A stretch of DNA of 64,000 nucleotides from Symsagittifera roscoffensis (GCF_963678635.1 NC_087066.1:49597581-49661580); one strand, 5' to 3'; counted from the first letter of the stretch, positions 40,721-49,682 are shown. Translations and numbers: made by a program. The notes: generated from the sequence alone by a model not told the origin.

Positions 40721-41047
40721 GTGTTTGCCGAAACCGAATCGACTAAAGGTCAACCTGATCTTTCAGTGAGCGAAATGAGATTAAGGAGCGAGAAAAACCT
40801 CGATGGCGATCAAAGGCGGAGCGCCGAAGCCGGAACCGCGAGCGAAACGCTTGTGGACCCCTTTGACGAGGGAGAACAGACGCTCATTCGACCCGACTTT
40901 GAGCCGAGCGAGGACCTCGAGCGGGAGGAAGTCGAGAGGACGGAGGAGACCTCGGAGCGTTCCGAGGTCGAGCCGCGAGAGGAAGTGTTATTCAAGGGAA
41001 TGTCCAAATCGGAGACCAAGAGTCACAGGTGGAGGGGAGAATATTAA
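40721..41047 (+). CDS. Gag N-terminal acidic segment (B)
   Basis: 108 codons, part of a frame open from about 40,645 with a basic beginning. It is rich in Glu, Arg and Ser. By position it corresponds to the B' frames at 15,304-16,271. No ATG is convincing, so the start is not assigned. No known domain. Confidence 0.45.
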   Translation: MFAETESTKGQPDLSVSEMRLRSEKNLDGDQRRSAEAGTASETLVDPFDEGEQTLIRPDFEPSEDLEREEVERTEETSERSEVEPREEVLFKGMSKSETKSHRWRGEY

Positions 41048-41242
41048 CATTCGGCTAGTACCCACTCATCTCTGGCCAAGCAGAGCAACAACGCGATGAT
41101 GTCGAGTATAAGCCCGAATGAAGAACAACTGGGTTCGAAGGCCAAGAAGAGTTGGAAGTCTTTGTACGACGAGCGCATGGCGTCACTACCAACTGTAGGT
41201 TAAACTTCCAGTTATGACTACCCGGAGATAGCCCATCCGGAT

Positions 41243-42193
41243 GTGAACTTCACACCGTGCCCAAGGAACGATATGAGCAGGAAGGCGTCGTCAGCCTCGC
41301 CGACCAGGCCCATGTCAGATGGAATAACGATGGGAGCGTCATCAACCTTCGACAGATTAATGACGTCGATGAGCAAGCAAAAAGGCGGTGCGTCATCAAG
41401 CACCAGGATGCAGCCGCAGTTGACCTCATCTTCTCTGGAACTAACCCCGTCATTTGGGGCCACTGGCGATATAAGTGACATGTTCGCTGGCGTAATGAAT
41501 GGTCTAGATGAACTGAGACGGGTCATGACTAAAAGAATAGATCAGGTTGATGAGAGAGCTCACAAAGGTCAAGAGAATCTGAGAGACGAACTAACGCACG
41601 TGAAGTCGCAGGCGAGGGTTGATCAGGCTCAGTTGATTCGCAACACCGATCAATACCTGGCGGAGAGCCTGGCACAGGCAAACAAGGAGTCATACGAAAG
41701 AGAGGCTAGGATGACCATGGAGAACGAACGATTGTTGAACGATCATGATAGTACCTACGCCCACACGATGACTAGCCTGGAGAAAAGGTTAGATGCAAAG
41801 TCTGACTTAATGATGCGGAAGCTTGACGCGATCCTGAATGGGAGCAATTGGCAGGAGCGTTCCAACCCAAGGGAGCGCTCACGCCATGCGAATGATGGAG
41901 ATGGTACGGGCAGCAATGCCAGAGCCCAGCAAGGCTCGAGAACGAACTACGAACCTAGAAACAAGGAGCGGCCAAGGGCAGCCCCGTCGAGGCCTGGCTG
42001 GACGAATCCAGTCCCACCGGAGGCAGATGCCACCCCGGAGACAAGGTTGCCAACTGTGCCACAAGTCAGTTCAGTACCAGATCTGACTACAGTCTCACAG
42101 GACACAACGATGTATGCCTCGATGTTTGAGCCCCTGAACAGATCTCTCGAAACATTCATCAACAAGCTCTCGAAGTCAACCGAGAGAGGATAG
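41243..42193 (+). CDS. Gag coiled-coil region (B)
   Basis: 316 codons, ending at a single in-frame TAG (42,191). Coiled coil at about residues 80-200, a Ser/Arg/Pro-rich disordered region, then F-E-P-L-N-R-S-L-E-T-F as in B' (14,087-15,325). The frame opens slightly upstream without an ATG. Structural role in particle assembly is inferred from position. Confidence 0.7.
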   Translation: MNFTPCPRNDMSRKASSASPTRPMSDGITMGASSTFDRLMTSMSKQKGGASSSTRMQPQLTSSSLELTPSFGATGDISDMFAGVMNGLDELRRVMTKRIDQVDERAHKGQENLRDELTHVKSQARVDQAQLIRNTDQYLAESLAQANKESYEREARMTMENERLLNDHDSTYAHTMTSLEKRLDAKSDLMMRKLDAILNGSNWQERSNPRERSRHANDGDGTGSNARAQQGSRTNYEPRNKERPRAAPSRPGWTNPVPPEADATPETRLPTVPQVSSVPDLTTVSQDTTMYASMFEPLNRSLETFINKLSKSTERG

Positions 42194-42598
42194 AGGTCAA
42201 GAAGGACACTGAAAAAGCCGAAGTCATATAAAGACGAGACAGACGGCTGCATCGATACTTGGATAGAGGTGATGAAGTTATACTTTGAGGAAGAGAATCT
42301 CTCCAAGAAACAAGAGTGCAGCGCGCTAACAAGCAACCTGGAGGGTACTGCACTAAGTTGTGTAATGGCGAAAAGAGCCAATGAGAGAGACAGCGCTCGC
42401 AAGATATTCGACATCCTGCTCAATCGTTTCGGCTCTGGAGTACAAGGGCACCAGACTATGGTGAAGTTCGAAAAGAGGCGTCAAAGAGATGACGAATCCA
42501 TGGATAAATTTTTGGACGACCTTGAATTGCTTAGGAGGAGAAGCAACCCAGATGAGAGAATATCTCGCCCGACGAATCGCCCGACGATTTGCGTATGA
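42194..42598 (+). CDS. Gag capsid-like domain (B)
   Basis: Continues the same frame past the TAG: W-I-E-V-M-K-L-Y-F, I-L-L-N-R-F-G-S-G-V-Q-G and F-L-D-D-L-E-L-L-R-R-R, matching 13,526-14,062 of B'. A stop and frameshift end it near 42,590. About 45 residues present in B' after this point are missing here. Confidence 0.75.
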   Translation, partial: RSRRTLKKPKSYKDETDGCIDTWIEVMKLYFEEENLSKKQECSALTSNLEGTALSCVMAKRANERDSARKIFDILLNRFGSGVQGHQTMVKFEKRRQRDDESMDKFLDDLELLRRRSNPDERISRPTNRPTICV

Positions 42599-43692
42599 AG
42601 TCACGCGAGTATTTACTCATAAAACCGAGGGCGAAAAACCGTTACAGCAATTATGGCAACTATAGCGGGACAAACACTGGTGCGAATTCCAGTTGGTACA
42701 AACCTCGCGATGACTTGGATAAAAGGAGGTCATGTGCGAATTGTGGTTCGATGGACCATCACGTTTCCGCGTGTTCTGCATACAAACAGAACATGAAGGC
42801 GATAGGCTACTTTCTCGAGGACGCCGACGCGACCGACGAGGATCATGAAGAGTACTTCAGAGGGCTCATCATGAAATATGGACCGAGGTGTTTCTTCTGT
42901 AATTTGGAGGGACACTTCAAGTCGGATTGTACTCAATTTTGGGATGCAGTAGCGGACGCGAAACACCCCCGCCACGAAGAGGCGCTTTCGGGTGTCAATG
43001 CCAGTCGAGCACGTCTGATGAACGAGGCTGAATCTCGGAGGAAGGAGACGACACCGAGCACCTTCACGACCAAAAAGGTAAAGACACTGCCTGACGAGGT
43101 GGTAGCCTCGAACCTCGAGGCAGTGTCGTCTAGCCCACTCATGGTGGATTACGGCCTGGCGGCAAGGACAGCGCTGCAGAATGTCAAACAGGGACTAGCC
43201 ACGAAAGAAGTGGAGCAATGGGTAAGGTCGGAGCTGGAGAGCACAGATCTTTGGGAAAGTTTTAATATTCTGGGTAAAACGACGAAAGTAGAAGACAAAG
43301 AGGAACCCAGGAAACAAGGACTAAAACTGAACGTCATATCTGGTAAAATTTTCGGCATGACGAAAGAGGGGACAAAAATAATGTCCATTATCTCAGTCGC
43401 AGGGCACCAAGTGGTCAAGAACTTGAGTGAACCATCCGAGATTACACTAGTCCACCTGGACATCTATGCCGACTACCTGAAAGAGAAAGATCCGAAACTG
43501 GACTCCAGGGCAGTGCGAGCGCTGCTCACAACGGGAGGTCCGAGGCTGATGAAAGTGGATGGACATTATACCGATGTCCATGGCCCTTACCCGATCCTAA
43601 TGAATGTGGATGGCATCAATATCTACACGAAAGCTCACATAACTGATGCGAACGATCAGATTGCCCGATATACATTGGTCAGGAGGAGCTGA
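42589..43692 (+). CDS. Gag zinc knuckles and linker (B)
   Basis: 367 codons with two knuckles, C-A-N-C...H-H-V-S-A-C and C-F-F-C-N-L-E-G-H-F-K-S-D-C, then a linker ending in the region just before protease. Parallels the first 300 residues of 12,288-13,607. Broken by a frameshift near 43,690. Confidence 0.82.
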   Translation: MRMKSREYLLIKPRAKNRYSNYGNYSGTNTGANSSWYKPRDDLDKRRSCANCGSMDHHVSACSAYKQNMKAIGYFLEDADATDEDHEEYFRGLIMKYGPRCFFCNLEGHFKSDCTQFWDAVADAKHPRHEEALSGVNASRARLMNEAESRRKETTPSTFTTKKVKTLPDEVVASNLEAVSSSPLMVDYGLAARTALQNVKQGLATKEVEQWVRSELESTDLWESFNILGKTTKVEDKEEPRKQGLKLNVISGKIFGMTKEGTKIMSIISVAGHQVVKNLSEPSEITLVHLDIYADYLKEKDPKLDSRAVRALLTTGGPRLMKVDGHYTDVHGPYPILMNVDGINIYTKAHITDANDQIARYTLVRRS

Positions 43693-43718
43693 AGGTTAGA
43701 CGAATCGGACACAACGCG

Positions 43719-44270
43719 ATGCTCGAACAAGATGCGGTGCATATAGGTTGCGAGGCCGATCTGGCCGCACACGTGCTGGACGTGCAAGGCAGGCAACTTT
43801 CAGTTAAGGGACTGCTAGACACGGGAGCAGTGGTTAGTGTCATGCCAGTCAAAACTTGGACCGACATGGGTTTCGAATGGTCGGATCTCATACCGACAAA
43901 GGTCAGGTTGGCAGCTGCCAATCAGGGAGCGATCTATGTGACTGGACGAACCCCGATCATTTCACTGCAGCTCGGAGGAAGACATCTTTGGATGAGCTTC
44001 CTAGTAGTGGAGAATTTGGACAAATCCGATCAGTTCATCTTAGGAAGGGATTTCGTGCGCAACTTTGATGTCACGATTGATCTCAATGACGGGTTGATTA
44101 GGATCAAGGATCCTGAGAGAAAGTATGAAAAGAGACCCCTTAATAAGATCTTAATTAACCAGGCCAAGGTGCCGATTTTTCTGGATCGAAAAGTTAGATT
44201 AAAACCAAACCAAGCCGTAGTAGCGACGTTTAGGATGAGGAACTTGAATGAACTCAGCAATGACAGATAG
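43719..44270 (+). CDS. Aspartic protease (B)
   Basis: 183 codons with L-L-D-T-G-A-V-V-S-V-M-P near residue 32-43 and F-I-L-G-R-D-F near 105, the complete retropepsin pattern (active-site D-T-G and I-L-G-R). It would cleave the polyprotein. A TAG at 44,268 ends it; the frame continues afterward. Confidence 0.87.
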   Translation: MLEQDAVHIGCEADLAAHVLDVQGRQLSVKGLLDTGAVVSVMPVKTWTDMGFEWSDLIPTKVRLAAANQGAIYVTGRTPIISLQLGGRHLWMSFLVVENLDKSDQFILGRDFVRNFDVTIDLNDGLIRIKDPERKYEKRPLNKILINQAKVPIFLDRKVRLKPNQAVVATFRMRNLNELSNDR

Positions 44271-44690
44271 GTGTGTCTGGTACCAAATCCAAACAGTAAA
44301 AGCTCGGCTATTTTAGGAAGAAGCTTCTCACTCACTCAGAGCGGACTGTGTGTGAGTGCGTTATTGAACACAGAAGCAACAACAGTGACAATACAGAGGG
44401 GAAAGAAACTTGGCTACGCTTTGCCTCTGAACACAGACTTTCAGAGTGTGGAGAACTTGAAAAAGTTTGATGTAACTAAATGTCCATTGCATGCGAACCA
44501 AGAATGTATAATGAAGAGAGTGAATGAATTGAAATCTTCTAGGAAATTGTTTTCAATGAAGTCGGAAACAGATGAGGGGCTGTCTCGTTGTTCCAACTTT
44601 CCTGAGAGGCCGACAGAAGCAGAGTTAGCAGCGAATAAACCTGTCCTACCTGAGATAGAACATCTGAAGGGTAAAATATCAGACAAGTAA
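44271..44690 (+). CDS. Protease-RT linker (B)
   Basis: 139 codons in the protease frame: I-L-G-R-S-F, K-K-L-G-Y-A-L-P, M-K-S-E-T-D-E-G-L-S-R-C-S. Matches 11,560-12,025 of B'. Ends in a TAA (44,688), after which the frame continues into RT. Confidence 0.75.
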   Translation: MCLVPNPNSKSSAILGRSFSLTQSGLCVSALLNTEATTVTIQRGKKLGYALPLNTDFQSVENLKKFDVTKCPLHANQECIMKRVNELKSSRKLFSMKSETDEGLSRCSNFPERPTEAELAANKPVLPEIEHLKGKISDK

Positions 44691-45308
44691 CTAGGTTCGC
44701 TCAGAGCGGTGCTAAATCGGAACGCAGACGTTTTTTCGAAACATAAGGCCAACATAGGTTGTTGTAATTTTGTAGAACACGAGATTGAGATAGAAGAGGG
44801 CTCGGTACCTCATAGGGAAGGGGCGAGAAGAATGACCCCAAACAAGTCAGAAGCGTGTAGGAAGGAAATCGAGATGTCAATGGAGTACGACATGATCGAG
44901 CCGTCGAAGTCCCCTTGGGCTTGTGGCGTGGTCATGGCGAAAAAGAAAGGGGGACAACTCAGATTTTGTTGTGATTTCCGTTATCTGAACGCAGTGACTA
45001 TAAAGGACGCATACCCGATTCCCCGCATCGATGAGAGCCTATCCAAGCTGGGAGACGCGAAGTTCTTCACGACGTTGGATTTGGGCTCTGCGTTCTGGCA
45101 AGTGCCACTCAGAAAGCAGGATCGAGAGAAAACAGGCTTCGCGTGTGAGCTGGGATTGTTCCACTGGAAGAGGATGCCATTCGGATTGTACAACGCGACG
45201 GCCACATTCCAGCGACTGATGGCCCAGGCACTCACGAGCGTCACTAAGAAATACGGGAATCTCATCATGTGTTATGTCGATGATGTCGTGATTGCAACAC
45301 CAACCTGA
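44691..45308 (+). CDS. Reverse transcriptase fingers and palm (B)
   Basis: About 205 codons: D-V-F-S-K-H-K, L-R-F-C-C-D-F-R-Y-L-N, T-L-D-L-G-S-A-F-W-Q-V, R-M-P-F-G-L-Y-N-A and the catalytic C-Y-V-D-D-V-V. Both catalytic boxes are intact. A TGA at 45,306 and a frameshift near 45,330 follow. Confidence 0.9.
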   Translation, partial: LGSLRAVLNRNADVFSKHKANIGCCNFVEHEIEIEEGSVPHREGARRMTPNKSEACRKEIEMSMEYDMIEPSKSPWACGVVMAKKKGGQLRFCCDFRYLNAVTIKDAYPIPRIDESLSKLGDAKFFTTLDLGSAFWQVPLRKQDREKTGFACELGLFHWKRMPFGLYNATATFQRLMAQALTSVTKKYGNLIMCYVDDVVIATPT

Positions 45309-45339
45309 GAAGACCACATAGAGAGGTTGGAGGGAGGAG

Positions 45340-45798
45340 GTGTTTTCTTGCATGAAGCAGGCGGGTCTGAAATGTAAACCCTCTAAGTGTGAAATCCTCA
45401 GGGATTCCATAAAGTATCTGGGCCGCCTGGTTGACAAACATGGAGTGAGACCAGATCCCGAAGCGGTTGAAGCGGTGCTGACCTGGAAGGCACCTAAGAC
45501 AGATACACAGCTGATGAGTTTTTTGGGATTCGCTAATTATTATCGAGAGTTCATCAAGGGGTATGCTGACAAAATATACCCCATGCAGAGGTTGATGAGA
45601 AATAAGGGCAAAAAGTTCACCTGGACTGATGAGGCACAGGTTTCATTTGAAAACGTGAACTTTGCGAGGCACCGGTCCTCGGCATGCCAACAGAGAAGGG
45701 GATGTTCGTGCTGGATACGGATGCATCAGTGGTTGAGATATCGGGCATACTTCACCAGGAGCAGGAGTGGAACGGGAGAACGGTTCTTCGTCCGATAG
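45340..45798 (+). CDS. RT thumb and start of RNase H (B)
   Basis: 152 codons: G-L-K-C-K-P-S-K-C, G-R-L-V-D-K-H-G-V, L-G-F-A-N-Y-Y-R-E-F. After a frameshift near 45,650 the RNase H start (V-L-D-T-D-A-S-V-V, about 45,710-45,740) lies in another frame. Confidence 0.8.
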   Translation: MFSCMKQAGLKCKPSKCEILRDSIKYLGRLVDKHGVRPDPEAVEAVLTWKAPKTDTQLMSFLGFANYYREFIKGYADKIYPMQRLMRNKGKKFTWTDEAQVSFENVNFARHRSSACQQRRGCSCWIRMHQWLRYRAYFTRSRSGTGERFFVR

Positions 45799-45812
45799 CC
45801 TAAGGGAGTAAA

Positions 45813-46088
45813 GTGCTGAGTGATACTGAAATGAAGTACGGCCCACCAAAAGCAGAGATGTTTGCGGTGATCACTTTCGTGGAAAAATACAGGGCCTACT
45901 TGGGGAGTGCTCCCTTCAAGTTACGTGTGGATAATCGTGCCCTTGCCTGGCTGAAAACCTATTCGATGGACCAAAGTTATATTGGTCGTTGGATTGTGCG
46001 CCTGGATGGATACCACATGATCATAGAGCACCGTACCCGTGACAAGCACCAGAACGTCCTCCTGGGAGAGGTTGACGAGACCACCTAG
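45813..46088 (+). CDS. RNase H (B)
   Basis: 91 codons: L-S-D-T-E-M-K-Y, helix A-E-M-F-A-V-I-T-F-V-E-K-Y, L-R-V-D-N-R-A-L. It ends early at H-Q-N-V, just before the last Asp motif seen in B'. Confidence 0.8.
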   Translation: MLSDTEMKYGPPKAEMFAVITFVEKYRAYLGSAPFKLRVDNRALAWLKTYSMDQSYIGRWIVRLDGYHMIIEHRTRDKHQNVLLGEVDETT

Positions 46089-47169
46089 GGGCAGAATTTC
46101 GTCCGGGGAGTCGGGTTCGAAGCGACCAATGGACAGAGTTTTGTCCGGGGAGTCGAGAAACATCTCAGACAACTTGGAATATGATGTTGGGGAGTCAGTC
46201 GACTCAAGTGTTGACTCGAGGCCCCAGTCCTGGGACAACACATCTGAAACAACTTCCAATTCCGATATATCAGAGATCGCAATCCACTCCTTATTGGTAG
46301 ACTGGAAGCAGCGCGGGCTGGACCGAGAAACGCATCAGGATCCAGACAGGGACAGATACACATCAGATGAAGAGGGCACTGTGGTAGATAATTCCGCACA
46401 CGAGCTCGAGCTGATAGCAGTTTCGAAACGCCCGACCAGATTGCTGCCACATGGTACGGTCGTCCGTACCAATCTGGAACCATCTGTGCAGGAAGCGACG
46501 CCTTTGAAAAAGATATGGTGTGTCAAGTTGATAGACGATGCTCATGCTCCGGAGATAATGAGTGGACAAATGAACGTGGTAAAGACGTATTTGAAAGCCA
46601 GGTACAGGCTGTCGGATCTCCTAAGGGCTCAACAAAATGATAGGATGACGAGCAGTCTGAAGAGATGGATCGAGAATGGAGCACCTGACAAGGGAGACTT
46701 GGAAGAAGACAGCTACAAGATCTTGAAGCAATTCTATCTGAAGCGAAACGACTTGTTGTACCTGAACAAGGACGGAATCGTAGCCTGCAAACGTAAAGAG
46801 GAGGACAAGGTCCTTTATAAATACAATTCAATAGTGTTACCACAGTTGTACCAGACCGAATTGCTCTTTCGCTCACATGATCAGATGGGCCATCAAGGCG
46901 TGGGCAAAGTGTATAACAGGATACAGAAACGATTCGAATGGCCGGGATTGAAGAAGGCTTGTGAGAAGTGGATCGCCGCATGCCTGTCATGTCAGCAGGC
47001 GAAGGATCCCAGGAAACTAAGGTTCCCCCTACAGTCAATAGAGTCGTCAGGTTTCAACGAAGTGGTGCAAATTGATCATCAGAAAATCTGCATGACAGCA
47101 ACGGGCTATAATCAGGTGCTGGTAATGATCATCATTTTACGAAGTATGCGGAAGCAGCACCCTGCATGA
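46039..47169 (+). CDS. RNase H-integrase linker, integrase zinc domain and core start (B)
   Basis: 376 codons. A linker with two S-G-E-S repeats encoded by GTCCGGGGAGTC is followed by H-D-Q-M-G-H and C-L-S-C-Q-Q (zinc binding) and Q-I-D-H (first catalytic Asp). A frameshift near 47,130 removes the next residues. Parallels 8,009-9,685. Confidence 0.82.
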   Translation: MTSTRTSSWERLTRPPRGRISSGESGSKRPMDRVLSGESRNISDNLEYDVGESVDSSVDSRPQSWDNTSETTSNSDISEIAIHSLLVDWKQRGLDRETHQDPDRDRYTSDEEGTVVDNSAHELELIAVSKRPTRLLPHGTVVRTNLEPSVQEATPLKKIWCVKLIDDAHAPEIMSGQMNVVKTYLKARYRLSDLLRAQQNDRMTSSLKRWIENGAPDKGDLEEDSYKILKQFYLKRNDLLYLNKDGIVACKRKEEDKVLYKYNSIVLPQLYQTELLFRSHDQMGHQGVGKVYNRIQKRFEWPGLKKACEKWIAACLSCQQAKDPRKLRFPLQSIESSGFNEVVQIDHQKICMTATGYNQVLVMIIILRSMRKQHPA

Positions 47170-47753
47170 CAGCATCGGCGGAAGAAACATGCGATCATTT
47201 GATAAATGTGTGGATAGCGAGGCATGGCTGCCCAATCACGTTCCAATCGGACAATGGCAAAGCATTCGTGGGTGATCTCACGAAGGAGCTAATGAAAAGG
47301 TCGCAAGTAGCGCAGGCCCACTCGACCACTTATCACCCGCAAACGAATGGCCTAGTCGAGAGGCAAAATCGCACACTGGTATCCATGCTTAGAGTCTATT
47401 GCTCGCGTTACATGGATGACTGGGACAAGCACTTGCCGCAAGTGATGGGTGCTTACAACAGCACGGAGCATTCCACCACGGGAATAAGTCCGCACATGAT
47501 GTTAACAGGTCATGAAAAAGCGCTCCCTTTGACGTTTTTCTACCCTGAATATGAGGGGAAGAGGACAGCACCGCAAACGTACGTGCGGGATGTTATTAGA
47601 AGACAGCAGGACCTCAATGACTTATGCAGGAGGAAATTAGACAAAAAAGGAGGTTTGATAAAAGGACAGCTGATGCGAGAGCCTACTCAGTTGGCGACTA
47701 CGTCTGGGTGTTTCAGGAAGTGGTCCCACCAAAAGGAACCAAGAAATTATTAA
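47166..47753 (+). CDS. Integrase catalytic core (B)
   Basis: 195 codons with Q-S-D-N-G (second Asp) and L-V-E-R-Q-N (Glu), 35 residues between, then M-G-A-Y-N-S and the V-R-D-V-I-R-R-Q helix. It overlaps the next frame because of a shift near 47,640. Confidence 0.87.
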   Translation: MTASAEETCDHLINVWIARHGCPITFQSDNGKAFVGDLTKELMKRSQVAQAHSTTYHPQTNGLVERQNRTLVSMLRVYCSRYMDDWDKHLPQVMGAYNSTEHSTTGISPHMMLTGHEKALPLTFFYPEYEGKRTAPQTYVRDVIRRQQDLNDLCRRKLDKKGGLIKGQLMREPTQLATTSGCFRKWSHQKEPRNY

Positions 47754-49207
47754 AGAAATGGCGTGGTCCATTTCAGATAACAGAGGTGCACCAAGGGGGT
47801 CGTTTTTATCGATTGAGCACTGGAAGAGCAGCTCATTACAAAAATATCAAACCACACAATGCCTCGTCAGAGGACTGGTGCATCCCAGCGGACATGCAAG
47901 AAGGAGACTATTTGATAGTGGATCCTGCTTGTGAAGTGAATGAAAGGGGTACTCGCGACAAAAACGACGGGAATGAGGTGGTGGACGATTGCGACCTACC
48001 ACTGGATCTCGAGTTGACCGAGCGAGTAGAGGTGGACGATGAAACTCTACCTTATGCCGAGGAAGACTGGGACTGCCCGGAACAAATCGAAATTGACAAA
48101 GGAATACAGCCTGACTTTCCTCTCACTATGGAAACACGCCAGAGCAAGAGAGGAAAAAACAAGAAGAAATACAATCCGTACGGCGAAGATTTCGTTGTAG
48201 ACAGGATAGTTGTAAGTGATGTCATGGACTCGCTAGTGGGACTGGACGAAGTGGCGATGCTAGAAGAAATTGACTTGGTGAATGATATGGATCGAGATTG
48301 GATCGACGATCGATCAGAACCGGAAGTGGAGTTCGAACCAGAAGCGGAACAGACTCATGAGCAAGAACTAACGAACTTGCGCGTGCTCGAATGGCTTCAT
48401 GATCTGCCGACAGATCCAAAAGAGACGATTCTGAAGATTCAGGGCGTCGATAAAGACGGCATAAAATACATCAGTCATGACAATACTGAGTCCAACTGGG
48501 TCGCACCAGATGGTCCTCTACGTGTTCCACAATCCAATCTCGATCTCCTAGACTTTGGGCGATCGACGGGGACGTCGATGGATATTTTTGTCCGGGGAGT
48601 GGGGGTAGGACTCACCCACACCGAAAATCTGATAATAAAAAAATTGAAATCGGCAAGAGAAACCGGAGAACTAGAGACAGAGGGCGAGAACGCTAAAAAA
48701 CCACCTTTTGGACAAATTTTTGAATCGTATTTTGATCTACCGAACCATTATTCAAATAATATCGTCACAACGGACAGCGATTTCATGCTCACGGAACGCA
48801 CGTGCGCTATAGCGATAACCGAGGACGTAAGCTTCAAAACAGCAATAGCGGCTGATTTCAAAAGAGAGTATAAGAACATCGAGTTTTTATGGAAACAGAG
48901 GCCTGGTGTGGGAGGGATGATAGCGCTGCCCCCTGTTGCATCACAGATACCAGGGAAATATTTGTGTTTCCTGGTTACCAAGGCCACTGATAGGCAACAC
49001 GTAGATTCAAAGAGCTTGGTATTGGCCTTGACTCGACTTAGGGATTTTTTGGTTGAGAGAGGAGTGACCTCTCTCTCGTTACCAGTATATGATCCTAATA
49101 GGGGAAAGCTACATCCGAGAGAGTTGTACGCACTTGTACATGTGATATTTTCAGAGACTGACATAGAGGTTTACTTACATAAAAAATACTATCTGAGCAT
49201 ATGCTAG
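47624..49207 (+). CDS. Integrase C-terminal domain fused to macrodomain-like domain (B)
   Basis: 527 codons, uninterrupted. Residues about 15-85 are the integrase barrel (V-G-D-Y-V-W-V-F, W-R-G-P-F, R-A-A-H-Y-K-N-I-K-P). Residues 90-310 are an acidic linker. A highly conserved D-I-F-V-R-G-V-G-V-G block lies near residue 321-330. Residues about 378-525 fit a macrodomain by strand/helix order: C-A-I-A-I-T, F-K-T-A-I-A-A-D-F-K-R-E-Y, P-G-K-Y-L-C-F-L-V-T-K, a long helix, S-L-S-L-P-V-Y-D, then a helix and I-E-V-Y-L. By eye it resembles TARG1/OARD1 more than other macrodomains. Glycine loops that hold ADP-ribose phosphates are altered (K-T-A-I-A for G-x-G-I-A), so binding or catalysis is uncertain. 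As the last pol domain it could travel with integrase to the integration site. Confidence 0.68.
   Translation: MQEEIRQKRRFDKRTADARAYSVGDYVWVFQEVVPPKGTKKLLKKWRGPFQITEVHQGGRFYRLSTGRAAHYKNIKPHNASSEDWCIPADMQEGDYLIVDPACEVNERGTRDKNDGNEVVDDCDLPLDLELTERVEVDDETLPYAEEDWDCPEQIEIDKGIQPDFPLTMETRQSKRGKNKKKYNPYGEDFVVDRIVVSDVMDSLVGLDEVAMLEEIDLVNDMDRDWIDDRSEPEVEFEPEAEQTHEQELTNLRVLEWLHDLPTDPKETILKIQGVDKDGIKYISHDNTESNWVAPDGPLRVPQSNLDLLDFGRSTGTSMDIFVRGVGVGLTHTENLIIKKLKSARETGELETEGENAKKPPFGQIFESYFDLPNHYSNNIVTTDSDFMLTERTCAIAITEDVSFKTAIAADFKREYKNIEFLWKQRPGVGGMIALPPVASQIPGKYLCFLVTKATDRQHVDSKSLVLALTRLRDFLVERGVTSLSLPVYDPNRGKLHPRELYALVHVIFSETDIEVYLHKKYYLSIC
48560..48640 (+). promoter_or_regulatory. Unusually conserved block at the integrase-macro linker
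   Basis: About 65-75 bases here are nearly identical to the B' copies (about 1,134-1,204 and 6,988-7,058, minus) although neighbouring coding sequence differs substantially. It includes the palindrome ATCGAC-GGGGAC-GTCGAT and GTCCGGGGAGT. Conservation beyond protein need suggests a cis-acting signal. Confidence 0.5.
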
Positions 49208-49682
49208 GAATTGCGTTTGGCGATAAGTGATTTTTATTAAGTTACTCGATAAGAATTAGTGTCAGGTTTTAGATTAGGTTAGGTTTTAGGTACAATATTA
49301 GGGATTATGTTTTTATGTGATAATGTAGGTGTGTGATGTCTATGCGTTTATGTGTTATGTTATTGTTATGATATGTTTTATGTTTTGTGTCATAAAAGAC
49401 CTGGAGTAGTCCAGGTCATCAAGGTGACCGCGCTCATTTGTGATACCCTGACAGAGATAAAGGTGGACGATCCACCTTGGTGCTAAATTTTTAAATCAGA
49501 ATTGAGAAGAGAATTTCAATGAAGAGTTTTAAAGAATTGAATGATGTTTAATCCAAAAATGATGGTTTTAAGTCGCGACTTGTTTTTTGAGATCTTGATT
49601 GATCAGAAATTGTTTATTGAATCCATTGAATCAAACGAGACAGCAAGACATTACACGACAGCAAGAATCAACACGATAAGAA
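49208..49682 (+). other. Spacer between gag-pol-macro and SGNH gene block, with two hairpins
   Basis: TG/TA-rich first half. It has perfect hairpins at 49,398-49,417 (GACCTGGA, loop GTAG, TCCAGGTC) and 49,460-49,478 (AAGGTGGA, loop CGA, TCCACCTT). The second hairpin is present in the minus-strand copy at the right window edge. No reading frame. It must in some way allow translation of the downstream gene. Confidence 0.55.

Noticed and set aside
41947-42423. Opposite-strand frames in the gag and pol of B (for example 41,947-42,423 and 46,523-47,038)
   Set aside because: They lie antisense to well-supported gag and integrase coding sequence, carry no recognisable motif and reflect its codon bias.
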